Assembly: GCF_000802965.1 (NCBI RefSeq)
Contig: NZ_JSAK01000002.1
Span: 1 to 64,000 of the forward strand
From: Pseudomonas fluorescens
GTDB lineage: Bacteria > Pseudomonadota > Gammaproteobacteria > Pseudomonadales > Pseudomonadaceae
DNA length: 64,000 bases
Reading direction: 5' to 3'
The notes under the pieces are model-generated. The model was given only the letters and a program-made list of their open reading frames with translations, was not told the DNA's origin and did no database searches. Shown here in pieces: positions 47,216 to 55,878 of the stretch. A program made the position numbers and the translations under genes. How positions within the stretch are numbered: position 1 is the first letter of the stretch; each line of letters starts with the position of its first letter.

Positions 47216-48538
47216 TCAGGTACGGGTCGCGCCGCGTGCACTGGCCGCAAACTGATCCGCTGGCAACACGTGTTTGCGTTCCAGCAAGCGATAAACCACG
47301 CCGGTCAGCACCAGGCCGAACACCATCACGCAAGACAGGAAGTACAGCCCCGACGCCAGATTGCCGGTGTATTCCTTGAGCGCACCGATCACGAACGGGC
47401 CGATGTAGCCGCCGAGGTTGCCCACCGAGTTGATCAAGGCAATCCCCGCCGCCGCGCTGGCACCGGCAAAGAAGCGACCTGGCAAGGTCCAGAAAATCGC
47501 CGTGCAGGAAAACAGCGCGAACGCCACCAGGCACAGCGCCGCCAGTTGCAACACCGGAATCGTCAGCCAGGCGCTGAAGAACAGCCCGATGGCGCCCAGC
47601 ACGTACAACACCGCCAAGTGGCCGTAGCGATCATTCAAGCGATCGGAACTGCGCGGAATGATCAGCAAACCGACGATCCCGAAAATGTACGGCACCGATG
47701 ACACGAACCCGGTCACGAGGTCGCTGCCGCCGAATTGCTTGATCAGCGTCGGCAGCCACAAGCCCAGACCATAGATGCTCAGGGTCACTGGCAGGTAGAA
47801 CAGCGCCAGGAGCAGCACGCGTTTGTCCTTGAGGGCGTGCAGCGGATTGCCGTGACGGGTCTGACCGTACTGTTGCAGGTCTTTTTTCAACTCGCCGGCG
47901 AGCCAGTCTTTCTCGGACTGGTCCATCCATTTCACCTGTTGCGGGCCGTCAGGCAGGTAACGCAACGTTGGCCAGGTCAGCAGGATCGCCGGGGTGCCGA
48001 TGACGATAAACAGCCACTGCCAGCCATGCAGGCCCAGCACACCATCCATGCCCAGCAAACCGCCGGACACCGGGCCGGTGATCATCATCGCGATGGGTTG
48101 GGACAGGATGAACAGCCCGAGGATCTTGCCGCGATGGCGAACCGGGAACCACTGGGTGATGTAGTACAGAACGCCCGGGAAGAACCCGGCTTCCGCTGCA
48201 CCGAGCAGAAAACGCATCAAATAGAAGCTGTTCGGCCCCTGCACGAAGGCCATGCCGATGGTGATGGCACCCCAGGTGACCATGATCCGCGCAAACCAGC
48301 GTCGCGCGCCGAAACGGTCAAGCATCAGGTTGCTAGGGATTTCCAGCAGGAAGTAGCCAATGAAGAACAGCCCGGCGCCCAGACCGTAAGCCGCGTCGCC
48401 GAGGCCGATGTCGGCGCCCATGTGCAACTTGGCGAAGCCTACGGCGGAGCGATCCACATAGGCGATCAGGTACAGCAGGATCAGGAAGGGAATCAGTTTC
48501 AGCGTGATGCGGCGAATAAGCCGCAGTTCCTGGCTCAT
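47216..48538 (-). CDS. MFS transporter, anion:cation symporter (sugar acid) type
   Basis: 440-residue inner-membrane protein with 12 predicted helices. The start RRITLKLIPFLILLYLIAYVDRSAVGFAK and GYFLLEIPSNLMLDRFGARRW are typical of the ACS subfamily, which imports organic acids such as galactonate, glucarate and phthalate. First gene of the operon with AraD1 and KGSA dehydrogenase and divergent from the aldonate dehydratase; import of a pentonate (for example L-arabinonate or D-xylonate) is inferred. Confidence 0.87.
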   Translation of the reverse strand: MSQELRLIRRITLKLIPFLILLYLIAYVDRSAVGFAKLHMGADIGLGDAAYGLGAGLFFIGYFLLEIPSNLMLDRFGARRWFARIMVTWGAITIGMAFVQGPNSFYLMRFLLGAAEAGFFPGVLYYITQWFPVRHRGKILGLFILSQPIAMMITGPVSGGLLGMDGVLGLHGWQWLFIVIGTPAILLTWPTLRYLPDGPQQVKWMDQSEKDWLAGELKKDLQQYGQTRHGNPLHALKDKRVLLLALFYLPVTLSIYGLGLWLPTLIKQFGGSDLVTGFVSSVPYIFGIVGLLIIPRSSDRLNDRYGHLAVLYVLGAIGLFFSAWLTIPVLQLAALCLVAFALFSCTAIFWTLPGRFFAGASAAAGIALINSVGNLGGYIGPFVIGALKEYTGNLASGLYFLSCVMVFGLVLTGVVYRLLERKHVLPADQFAASARGATRT

Positions 48539-48631
48539 GAGATCGGTCTCCGATTGTTGTTTTTATAGAACCTCGGGGGACGCCTCTCACGGAAAACCGC
48601 CAGGGCCATCCCTCCGCTGAAAACGACTATA

Positions 48632-48642
48632 TAGTAATACTA
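48632..48642. promoter_or_regulatory. FadR-type operator site 1
   Basis: TAGTAATACTA fits the FadR-subfamily GntR half-site pattern TNGTNNNACNA exactly and is itself part of the perfect palindrome ATAGTAATACTAT. It lies 94 bases upstream of the MFS start, in the divergent promoter region. Confidence 0.6.
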
Positions 48643-48706
48643 TTTACCCAACAACACTTCCAAAGCGCCGAATTTGCGCTTATGTTACGCCTCAGCAGAA
48701 ACAATA

Positions 48707-48717
48707 TAGTCTTACAA
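48707..48717. promoter_or_regulatory. FadR-type operator site 2
   Basis: TAGTCTTACAA fits TNGTNNNACNA exactly. It is 15 bases upstream of the dehydratase start codon, overlapping where its RNA polymerase or ribosome would bind. With site 1 it would let the FCD-type regulator encoded at 50719 repress both arms. Confidence 0.6.
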
Positions 48718-48731
48718 TAAGAGAATCGATC

Positions 48732-50468
48732 ATGTCTGATAAGAAACCCACCCTGCGCTCCGCCCAATGGTTTGGCACCGCCGACAAGAACGGTTTCATG
48801 TACCGCAGCTGGATGAAGAATCAGGGCATCGCCGACCACCAGTTCCATGGCAAGCCGATCATCGGCATTTGCAACACCTGGTCGGAACTGACCCCGTGCA
48901 ACGCGCATTTCCGCCAGATTGCGGAGCACGTCAAACGCGGGGTGATCGAGGCTGGTGGCTTCCCGGTGGAATTCCCGGTGTTCTCAAACGGTGAATCCAA
49001 CCTGCGCCCGACCGCCATGCTGACCCGCAACCTGGCGAGCATGGATGTCGAGGAAGCAATTCGTGGCAACCCGATTGACGGCGTGGTGCTGCTCACCGGT
49101 TGCGACAAAACCACTCCGGCGCTGCTGATGGGCGCGGCCAGTTGCGACGTTCCAGCCATCGTTGTCACCGGTGGGCCGATGCTTAACGGCAAGCACAAGG
49201 GCAAGGACATCGGCTCGGGCACCGTGGTCTGGCAGCTCAGCGAACAGGTCAAGGCCGGCACCATTACTATCGACGATTTCCTCGCGGCCGAGGGCGGCAT
49301 GTCCCGCTCGGCCGGTACCTGCAACACCATGGGCACCGCATCAACCATGGCCTGCATGGCTGAAGCCCTAGGCACTTCCCTGCCCCACAACGCGGCGATT
49401 CCAGCGGTCGACGCGCGCCGCTATGTGTTGGCGCACATGTCCGGCATGCGTGCGGTGGAGATGGTCCGCGAAGATCTGAAGCTGTCGAAGATCCTGACCA
49501 AGGAAGCCTTCGAAAACGCCATTCGCGTCAACGCGGCCATCGGCGGTTCGACCAACGCGGTGATCCACTTGAAAGCCATCGCCGGTCGCATTGGCGTGGA
49601 ACTGGATCTGGACGACTGGACCCGCATGGGTCGCGGCATGCCGACCATCGTCGACCTGCAACCGTCCGGGCGTTTCCTGATGGAAGAGTTCTACTACGCC
49701 GGCGGTTTGCCAGCGGTACTGCGTCGCCTCGGTGAAGCCAACCTGATCCCGAACCCCAACGCCTTGACCGTCAATGGCAAGTCCATCGGCGAGAACACCA
49801 AGGACGCGCCGATCTATGGCGAAGACGAAGTAATCCGCACCCTCGACAACCCGATCCGCGCCGACGGCGGCATTTGCGTATTACGCGGCAACCTGGCGCC
49901 GCTGGGTGCGGTGCTCAAGCCGTCAGCGGCTACGCCAGAGCTGATGCAGCATCGCGGGCGCGCGGTGGTGTTCGAGAACTTCGACATGTACAAGGCGCGG
50001 ATCAACGACCCGGAACTGGACGTGGATGCCAACTCGATTCTGGTGATGAAAAACTGCGGTCCGAAGGGTTATCCGGGTATGGCCGAAGTCGGCAACATGG
50101 GCTTGCCGGCCAAATTGCTGGCCCAAGGTGTGACGGACATGGTGCGAATTTCTGATGCGCGCATGAGCGGTACCGCGTACGGCACGGTGGTTTTGCACGT
50201 GGCGCCGGAAGCGGCGGCTGGCGGGCCATTGGCGACGGTAAAAGAAGGCGACTGGATCGAGCTCGACTGCGCCAGCGGCCGTTTGCATCTGGATATCCCG
50301 GATGCTGAACTGGCCGCGCGCATGGCCGACCTGCAACCACCGCAGCAACTGCTGGTGGGTGGCTATCGTCAGCTGTACATCGAGCATGTATTGCAGGCGG
50401 ATCAGGGCTGCGACTTCGACTTCCTGGTGGGGTGCCGAGGTGCCGAAGTGCCGCGTCACTCTCACTGA
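48732..50468 (+). CDS. IlvD/Edd-family aldonate dehydratase (L-arabinonate dehydratase-like)
   Basis: 578-residue Fe-S dehydratase. The three cluster cysteines are C56 (ELTPCNAHF), C124 (LTGCDKTTP) and C197 (RSAGTCNTMG), offset by three from those of Rhizobium L-arabinonate dehydratase, whose structure has a 2Fe-2S cluster. This is the sugar-acid subgroup rather than true IlvD, which is about 560-615 residues and linked to branched-chain genes. It turns a pentonate into 2-keto-3-deoxypentonate. Followed 250 bases later by its likely regulator. Confidence 0.88.
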   Translation: MSDKKPTLRSAQWFGTADKNGFMYRSWMKNQGIADHQFHGKPIIGICNTWSELTPCNAHFRQIAEHVKRGVIEAGGFPVEFPVFSNGESNLRPTAMLTRNLASMDVEEAIRGNPIDGVVLLTGCDKTTPALLMGAASCDVPAIVVTGGPMLNGKHKGKDIGSGTVVWQLSEQVKAGTITIDDFLAAEGGMSRSAGTCNTMGTASTMACMAEALGTSLPHNAAIPAVDARRYVLAHMSGMRAVEMVREDLKLSKILTKEAFENAIRVNAAIGGSTNAVIHLKAIAGRIGVELDLDDWTRMGRGMPTIVDLQPSGRFLMEEFYYAGGLPAVLRRLGEANLIPNPNALTVNGKSIGENTKDAPIYGEDEVIRTLDNPIRADGGICVLRGNLAPLGAVLKPSAATPELMQHRGRAVVFENFDMYKARINDPELDVDANSILVMKNCGPKGYPGMAEVGNMGLPAKLLAQGVTDMVRISDARMSGTAYGTVVLHVAPEAAAGGPLATVKEGDWIELDCASGRLHLDIPDAELAARMADLQPPQQLLVGGYRQLYIEHVLQADQGCDFDFLVGCRGAEVPRHSH

Positions 50469-50498
50469 CACCCTCATAATCCAGTCATAGCGATATCT

Positions 50499-50630
50499 GT
50501 GGCGAGGGAGCTTGCTCCCGCTGGGCCGCGCAGCGGCCCCAATCCAGACACTCGCGGTCTTTCAGCAAGACCACGACTGCCGATCTGCGACTGCTTCGCA
50601 GCCGAGCGGGAGCAAGCTCCCTCGCCACAA
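50499..50630. repeat. REP pair, 'GTGGCGAGGGAGCTTGCTCCCGCT' family, long spacer
   Basis: Left unit starts 50499, right mate ends 50630; the spacer is about 40 bases longer than in the other pairs of this family and carries unrelated sequence. It lies between the dehydratase and the GntR gene. Confidence 0.85.
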
Positions 50631-50718
50631 GTTACACGCTGACTTTGAGGACTGATGCATCCCGCCGCGCCTGTTATCATGCGCGGCATCTCCATCGCAC
50701 AGGACCGCGCCGTTCCCC

Positions 50719-51438
50719 ATGGATTACCGCAAACCTTCCGACCGCAAAAGCATGCACTCGCGCATCGTCCAGGAACTGGGCATGCAGATCGTCTCCGGAC
50801 GCTTCCAGCCCGATGACAAACTGCCCGCCGAAGCCCTGCTCTGCGAGGAATATGCCGTCAGTCGACCGGTGTTGCGTGAAGCCACCCGGGTATTGGTCGC
50901 CAAGGGTCTGGTGTATTCGCGCCCACGGGTTGGCACCGTGGTCAAACCGCGCAAAGACTGGCACATGCTGGATCCGGACGTGCTGCACTGGCTGATGCAA
51001 AGCAGTCCGCAGAACCAGTTCTTCGATCTGCTGACCAGCGTGCGCAGCATCATCGAACCGGCCGCCGCCGCCCTCGCCGCGCAATTCGCCACGGACGCCG
51101 ACATCGCCTCCATCGGCGAAGCCTACCAACGCATGGAAGCCGCACCGACGCCGGAAGCCTTGCTGCAACCGGACCTCGATTTCCACAGCCGCATCGCCGA
51201 TGCGACCCACAACGACTTGCTGGCCAACCTGTGCAATATGCTCTCGGTGGCGATTGCCGAAGCCTTGAAGCATTCGAACCAACGGCCGAATCTGCATGAA
51301 CTGGCGCTGCCGCGACATAAGGCAATTCTCACCGCGATCGAGAACCGCGATGCCCTCGGCGCGCGGCATGCGACGCTGGTGCAGCTGGATGATGCGCGCA
51401 GCGCGTTGAATGTGGTGCTGGGTAGCGATCCCGCATAA
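50719..51438 (+). CDS. GntR-family regulator, FadR/FCD subfamily
   Basis: 239-residue repressor. Residues about 10-75 are the winged helix (MHSRIVQELGMQIVSGRFQPDDKLPAEALLCEEYAVSRPVLREATRVL). The C-terminal FCD domain has the metal-binding pattern D-x3-H (LDFHSRIADAT) and H-based ligands (LPRHKAIL, RHATLV). Such regulators sense organic acids. It adjoins the sugar-acid pathway, and two sites of its class lie in the divergent promoter, so it most likely represses the pathway in the absence of a pentonate or its 2-keto-3-deoxy product. Confidence 0.9.
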   Translation: MDYRKPSDRKSMHSRIVQELGMQIVSGRFQPDDKLPAEALLCEEYAVSRPVLREATRVLVAKGLVYSRPRVGTVVKPRKDWHMLDPDVLHWLMQSSPQNQFFDLLTSVRSIIEPAAAALAAQFATDADIASIGEAYQRMEAAPTPEALLQPDLDFHSRIADATHNDLLANLCNMLSVAIAEALKHSNQRPNLHELALPRHKAILTAIENRDALGARHATLVQLDDARSALNVVLGSDPA

Positions 51439-51448
51439 ACGTTAACCT

Positions 51449-51531
51449 TGTAGGAGCCGGCTTGCTGGCGATGGTGTGTCAGCCACATTGATGTTGACTG
51501 ACACACCATCGCCAGCAAGCCGGCTCCTACA
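51449..51531. repeat. REP pair, 'GGAGCCGGCTTGCTGGCGATGG' family
   Basis: Inverted pair directly after the GntR stop, followed by an intrinsic terminator. Confidence 0.85.
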
Positions 51532-51557
51532 ACGGGTTTTGTTGATCAGCAGACATA

Positions 51558-51589
51558 AAAAAGCCGCAACCCTGAGGTTGCGGCTTTTT
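51558..51589. terminator. Bidirectional intrinsic terminator
   Basis: Stem AAGCCGCAACC pairing with GGTTGCGGCTT, loop CTGA, with A-run on one side and T-run on the other. It serves the convergent GntR and RND genes. Confidence 0.9.
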
Positions 51590-51603
51590 CATTTCAGCGT
51601 CGA

Positions 51604-53988
51604 TCAGTGAGCAAACAACGAATTGCCCTTCTGCCCCGCCAGTTTCTCCGGTTTGATCAGGAACCGCGCCAGTGCCGGCAACAGCCACAGTGCACCGAAC
51701 ATGTTCCAGAGCAGCATGAAGGTCAGCATCAGACCCATGTCAGCCTGGAACTTGATGGCCGAGAAGATCCAGGTGCACACGCCGATGGCCAGGCACAGGC
51801 CGGTGAACAATACGGCTTTACCGGTGGACTTCAGGGTCTGGTAATACGCCTCTTGCAACGGCAGGCCGGCACGCAGAAAGCTTTCCAGACGGCTGTAGAT
51901 GTAAATGCCGTAGTCCACGCCAATCCCCACCCCGAGCGCCACGACCGGCAGGGTCGCGACTTTTACGCCGATGCCCATGAACGCCATCAGGGCGTTGCCG
52001 AGCACCGAGGTCAGCACCAGCGGCAACACGATGCACAGGGTCGCCGCCCAGGAACGGAAGGTGATCATGCACATGACCGCGACGCAGATATACACCAGGA
52101 TCAGGATGGTCAGTTCGGACTTCTTGATCACTTCGTTGGTGGCCGCCTCGATCCCCGCGTTACCGGCCGCCAGGATGAACTCCAGGTTCTCGGTGTTGTG
52201 TTCCTTGGCAAACGCCTGCACCGCATGCACCGCACGATCCAGGGTTTCGGCCTTGTGATCGTTAAGGAATACCAGCACCGGTGCCAATGAACAGCTGTTG
52301 TTGTACAGGCCATCGGCCCGGGCAATGGAGTTGTTCAGCACGTCAGGGTTACGCGACAGGGTTTCCCATTTCAGGTTGCCCTCGTTCATGCCCTTGATCA
52401 TTTGCTTGGACACAGTCACCAGGGAAATCGCCGACTGCACGCCCTCGGTGTTCTGCATCTTCCACATCAGTTCGTCGATCGGCGCCATGGCTTCGTAGCG
52501 CGAGCAGCCTTCAGCCTTGGTCTTGACCATCACCACCAACACGTCGGAACTGGTGGAGTAGTTGCTGATGATGAAGTTGTTGTCCTTGTTGTAGCGCGAA
52601 TCCGGACGAAGTTCCGGCGCACCCTGATCGAGGTCACCGATTTTCAGGTTCTGGCTGTACCAGAGGCCGCCGCCGAAGGCGATCAATGCCAACAGGATCG
52701 AAACCGGGGCGACTTTGGCGCTGGCAAAGTTCGACAGCAAGCGCCAGAACGGATGCTCGCGAGTCGCGTCTTTCTTGCTGCGGGCTACGGCGCGTTTGCT
52801 GATGCCGACATAGGAAATGGCTACCGGCAGCAGGATCAGGTTGGTGAACACGATCACCGCCACGCCGATGGACGCGCCGATGGCCAGTTCACGGATCACA
52901 CCGATATCGATGATCAGCAGCGTGATGAAGCCCACGGCATCGGCGAGGATCGCGATCATCCCCGGCAGGAACAGTTGGCGGAACGTGCGCCGAGCCGCCG
53001 TCAGAGCGTTTTCCGCCTCGCTGGATTGCAGGGCGATACCGTTGATTTTCTGCACGCCGTGGGAGATACCGATGGCGAAGATCAGGAATGGCACCAGCAT
53101 CGAGTATGGATCGAGCCCGAAGCCGAAGAAGTGCATCAACCCCAGCTGCCAGACCACCGCCACCAGCGTCGTACTCAACACGGCGACGGTACTGCGCAGG
53201 CAGTTGGTGAACCACAACAGGAGAATCAAGGTAATGACGAAAGCGATGCCGAAGAACATCACCACCATCACCAGGCCATCGATCAGGTCACCGACTTTCT
53301 TGGCGAAACCGACGATGTGGATCTTCACGTTGGGGTTCTGTTTCTCAAACTTGTCGCGGATCTTGTCTTCGAGTTCGTGGGAGAACTTGCGATAGTCCAG
53401 CGCCAGCAACTTGCCCTGGTCCTGCGGGTCCGGGTAGGACTCCAGCAACGGGATGTCGACGATGCTCGACTTGAAGTCGTTGGCCACCAGCCGCCCTACC
53501 TGACCGGACTTGAGCACGTTGTTGCGCAGCAGGTCGAGGCTGGCCTGGGAGCCGTTGTAGCTTTGCGGGATCACTTCACCACCGGCGAAGCCCTCCTCCG
53601 TCACTTCAGTCCAGCGAACGCTCGGACTCCACAACGACTTGAGGCCGGAACGGTCAACGCCGGAGATGTAGAACACCTCGTCGTTGATCTGGCGCAGGGT
53701 CTCCATGTACTCCTTGGAGAAAATGTCGCCGTCGGTGGCTTCAACCGAAATTCGCACGGTGTTGCCCAGGTTCGCCAGATCGTTGCGGTGCTCCATCATC
53801 TTTTGAATGAATGGATGCTCAAGCGGGATCATTTTTTCGAAACTGGTGGACGGCCGGATCAGCGTGGCCTGCCAGAACAGAAAAACACTGACCAGCAGGC
53901 AGATCGTGATCACTGCCGGACGGTTGTTGAAAATCAGGCGTTCAAGAAACGTCGCCTTGTCCTGATGATGAGTACTCAAGGAAGTCAT
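51604..53988 (-). CDS. RND superfamily (MMPL-type) exporter
   Basis: 794-residue inner-membrane protein with about 12 helices: one near 24-44, a large periplasmic loop, a helix block with GFGLDPYSMLVPFLIFAIGISHGVQKING, then the same arrangement in the second half (VATLPVVALGVGIGVDYGIYIYSRLE). This is the hydrophobe/amphiphile exporter branch (MMPL, HpnN-like), not the antibiotic AcrB type, which is over 1000 residues and has adaptor genes. Directly downstream of the BNR-repeat gene (28 bases). In other proteobacteria these two genes often accompany DUF1302 and DUF1329 genes; those are absent here. Confidence 0.85.
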   Translation of the reverse strand: MTSLSTHHQDKATFLERLIFNNRPAVITICLLVSVFLFWQATLIRPSTSFEKMIPLEHPFIQKMMEHRNDLANLGNTVRISVEATDGDIFSKEYMETLRQINDEVFYISGVDRSGLKSLWSPSVRWTEVTEEGFAGGEVIPQSYNGSQASLDLLRNNVLKSGQVGRLVANDFKSSIVDIPLLESYPDPQDQGKLLALDYRKFSHELEDKIRDKFEKQNPNVKIHIVGFAKKVGDLIDGLVMVVMFFGIAFVITLILLLWFTNCLRSTVAVLSTTLVAVVWQLGLMHFFGFGLDPYSMLVPFLIFAIGISHGVQKINGIALQSSEAENALTAARRTFRQLFLPGMIAILADAVGFITLLIIDIGVIRELAIGASIGVAVIVFTNLILLPVAISYVGISKRAVARSKKDATREHPFWRLLSNFASAKVAPVSILLALIAFGGGLWYSQNLKIGDLDQGAPELRPDSRYNKDNNFIISNYSTSSDVLVVMVKTKAEGCSRYEAMAPIDELMWKMQNTEGVQSAISLVTVSKQMIKGMNEGNLKWETLSRNPDVLNNSIARADGLYNNSCSLAPVLVFLNDHKAETLDRAVHAVQAFAKEHNTENLEFILAAGNAGIEAATNEVIKKSELTILILVYICVAVMCMITFRSWAATLCIVLPLVLTSVLGNALMAFMGIGVKVATLPVVALGVGIGVDYGIYIYSRLESFLRAGLPLQEAYYQTLKSTGKAVLFTGLCLAIGVCTWIFSAIKFQADMGLMLTFMLLWNMFGALWLLPALARFLIKPEKLAGQKGNSLFAH

Positions 53989-54016
53989 AGCTCCGCCTTC
54001 TTATTATTAACCTGGC

Positions 54017-55069
54017 TCATTTGCCCAGCTCGGCGCCGTTTGGCGAAGTGGCGCGAACGCCGCCCTGTCCAGCCAGAATCAGATTGCCATTGCCCGCGGC
54101 AACCACCGACGAGAGCGAGATACGATCCCGGCGGTTAAAGACGCTGAAGGTTTCGCCGTTGTCGCTGCTGCTGATCACCGAACCGCCGTTGCCGACGATC
54201 ACAATCGAACCGTCATCAAGCAGTGTGCCGCCGGACAAACCGAATTCCAGGTCACCGCGCTCAGCCTTGAGTTCGACCTGTTCCCAGGTGCTGCCGAAAT
54301 CCGTGGAGCGGTAAAGATTGCCGCGCAGGCCATAGGCCAATAGCGTATTGGCTTGCGCCGTGCCGATCACACCGAACAGCGAACCTTCATAGGGACCTTC
54401 GAGCTTTTCCCAGGTCTGGCCCCAGTCGGCAGAGCGGAACATGCTGCCCTGCTCGCCAACGATGAACAGGCCTGCATCCTTGACCGCCGTGATGGCGTTA
54501 AGGTGGAACTGGTCTTCGTTGTCGAGGCGGTCGCTGACGTCTTCCCAGTTCTTCCCGCCGTCGGTGGTGGCCATCAGCGCCCCGTAGGCGCCCACGGCAA
54601 AGCCGCTGTTGGCGTCCTGGAACCAGACGTCGAGCAGCGGCGATTCGCGTTTCAGATCTTCGAATTGCTTGGTCCAGGTGATACCGCCGTCCTCACTGGC
54701 GAGGATCTGCGCATCATGACCAACGGCCCAGCCGTGCTTGTCATCGACAAAGAACACCGAGGTCAGCAGTTGCCGGGTTGGCACCTTGGCCTGGGTCCAG
54801 GTCGAACCCTGGTCGTCGGAATAGAGAATGTGCCCACGATCCCCGACGGCCACCAGTCGCTTGCCGGCGTGCACGACATCGAGAACCAGGCTTTTGCTGG
54901 CCTTGGCCGATTCAACGGAATAAACAACGTCGGATGCCGGCGCGTCAGCGGCCAGCGTAGATGCCGACCACATGGCACAACCCACCAGCGAGAGCGCTGT
55001 AGCCAGCAACGCGAATTTGCGCAGTGCCGGCGGGCGGCAGATACCCACACCCATGACAGGCTCACTCAT
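54017..55069 (-). CDS. Ycf48/HCF136-like BNR-repeat exported protein
   Basis: 350-residue exported beta-propeller protein. Repeated units of the type GDRGHILYSDDQGSTWTQ, GHDAQILASEDGGITWTK, GAYGALMATTDGGKNWED, GEQGSMFRSADWGQTWEK, GLRGNLYRSTDFGSTWEQ and GNGGSVISSSDNGETF follow one another about every 40 residues, the pattern of photosystem II assembly factor Ycf48 homologues. The signal sequence contains LVGC (Cys31, possible lipoprotein) and further on STLAAD (possible Sec cleavage); either could apply. Function in non-photosynthetic bacteria is unknown; it is coupled to the RND exporter gene. Confidence 0.85.
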   Translation of the reverse strand: MSEPVMGVGICRPPALRKFALLATALSLVGCAMWSASTLAADAPASDVVYSVESAKASKSLVLDVVHAGKRLVAVGDRGHILYSDDQGSTWTQAKVPTRQLLTSVFFVDDKHGWAVGHDAQILASEDGGITWTKQFEDLKRESPLLDVWFQDANSGFAVGAYGALMATTDGGKNWEDVSDRLDNEDQFHLNAITAVKDAGLFIVGEQGSMFRSADWGQTWEKLEGPYEGSLFGVIGTAQANTLLAYGLRGNLYRSTDFGSTWEQVELKAERGDLEFGLSGGTLLDDGSIVIVGNGGSVISSSDNGETFSVFNRRDRISLSSVVAAGNGNLILAGQGGVRATSPNGAELGK

Positions 55070-55267
55070 AGACCTTCCCCCATTATTATTGTTAGGTCGT
55101 TCAACCTTTCAGGGCGCCGTAAGGTTTGCTCTCGGGATCACCTGTTTCAGAGCATAGTCTTGAAACCCGCAATCCAGAGCCCCTTCGGAAGCTGGCTTAT
55201 CCTATCGGTGTTTTTGAAGGGCTGACAATCGACGGCTCGTTATCTTTTGTTAACCAGAGGGGATTGG

Positions 55268-55600
55268 GTGGGGGCTGAATGATTGGGTATCAGGTGGGGT
55301 GATTGCGGGTTTGGGTTTGGGGTTTTGGGTTTGGTGTACATATCCATTGCTTCGGTAACGGCCACCTATGGTTTCGCTTTTACAGCGAGTCACTTGGGAA
55401 AGTCCCAAGTAACCAAGGGCTCTTGCCCCTGGCGTTCGGTGCCTCGCCTAGGCTCGGCATACCCTCGTTCCGGTCCTGCTCCGTGGGCCCGCCGCCATCG
55501 GCCATCCATGGCCGGGGGCGGCTAACCCGGCATCCATGCCGGGTTGCCCACTGCGCAGAACCTCCACTCGGCCTCTCGAGGGGGCGTGTACCGCAACAGC
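55268..55600. repeat. Structured intergenic element with G-quadruplex motif and four hairpins
   Basis: Within the 809-base gap 55070-55878. At 55307-55329 there are four G-runs spaced by T3-T4, a telomere-like quadruplex motif. Then follow hairpins at 55392-55410 (ACTTGGGA/TCCCAAGT), 55413-55432 (CCAAGGGC/GCCCCTGG, one mismatch), 55499-55514 (CGGCCAT/ATGGCCG) and 55524-55545 (AACCCGGCAT/ATGCCGGGTT). Small open frames exist but have no credible starts or family. From memory, similar tracts recur between genes in the P. fluorescens group. The region 55070-55267 shows only the likely promoter of the BNR gene. Confidence 0.6.
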
Positions 55601-55653
55601 ACCGCGAGGCGAGCTAACGCTCGACCTCGTGTTCGGTGGTGTACGCGTTCTCC

Positions 55654-55792
55654 TGTAGGAGCCGACTTGCTGGCGATGGCGTCCGTTCAGCAATCAATGT
55701 GTCGACTGACCCACCGCCATCGCCAGCAAGCCGGACTCCTACAGATACACATTCCCCTGTAGGAGCTGCCGAAGGCTGCGATCTTTTGATCT
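55654..55792. repeat. REP cluster of two families
   Basis: A pair of the GCCGGCTTGCTGGCGATGG family (55654-55744, with small changes in both heads) followed by a single half-unit of the CTGCCGAAGGCTGCGATC family (55758-55792). It lies between the two arms of the larger inverted repeat. Confidence 0.8.
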
Positions 55793-55800
55793 TGATCTCC

Positions 55801-55868
55801 CCCGTCGGAAGGCCGAGCGCAGGTTCTGCGCAGTGGGCACCGGGCAGGGATGGCCGATGGCGGCGGGC
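55801..55868. repeat. Inverted, shortened copy of part of the 55268-55600 element
   Basis: The reverse complement of 55848-55868 equals 55487-55507 over 21 bases, and that of 55821-55839 equals 55545-55563 over 19 bases. The arm at 55801-55820 also resembles 55564-55585 imperfectly. Between the two matching blocks this copy lacks about 30 bases, including the hairpin at 55524-55545. It ends 11 bases before the pepN stop codon. Confidence 0.75.
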
Positions 55869-55878
55869 AAGACCAACC

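Noticed and set aside
48732..50468. Assignment as IlvD of branched-chain amino acid synthesis
   Set aside because: Gene context is a sugar-acid pathway and the cysteine positions match pentonate dehydratases.
55283..55617. Small overlapping reading frames in the structured gap
   Set aside because: No ribosome site or known family; the frames overlap hairpins and the frame content looks like repeat sequence.
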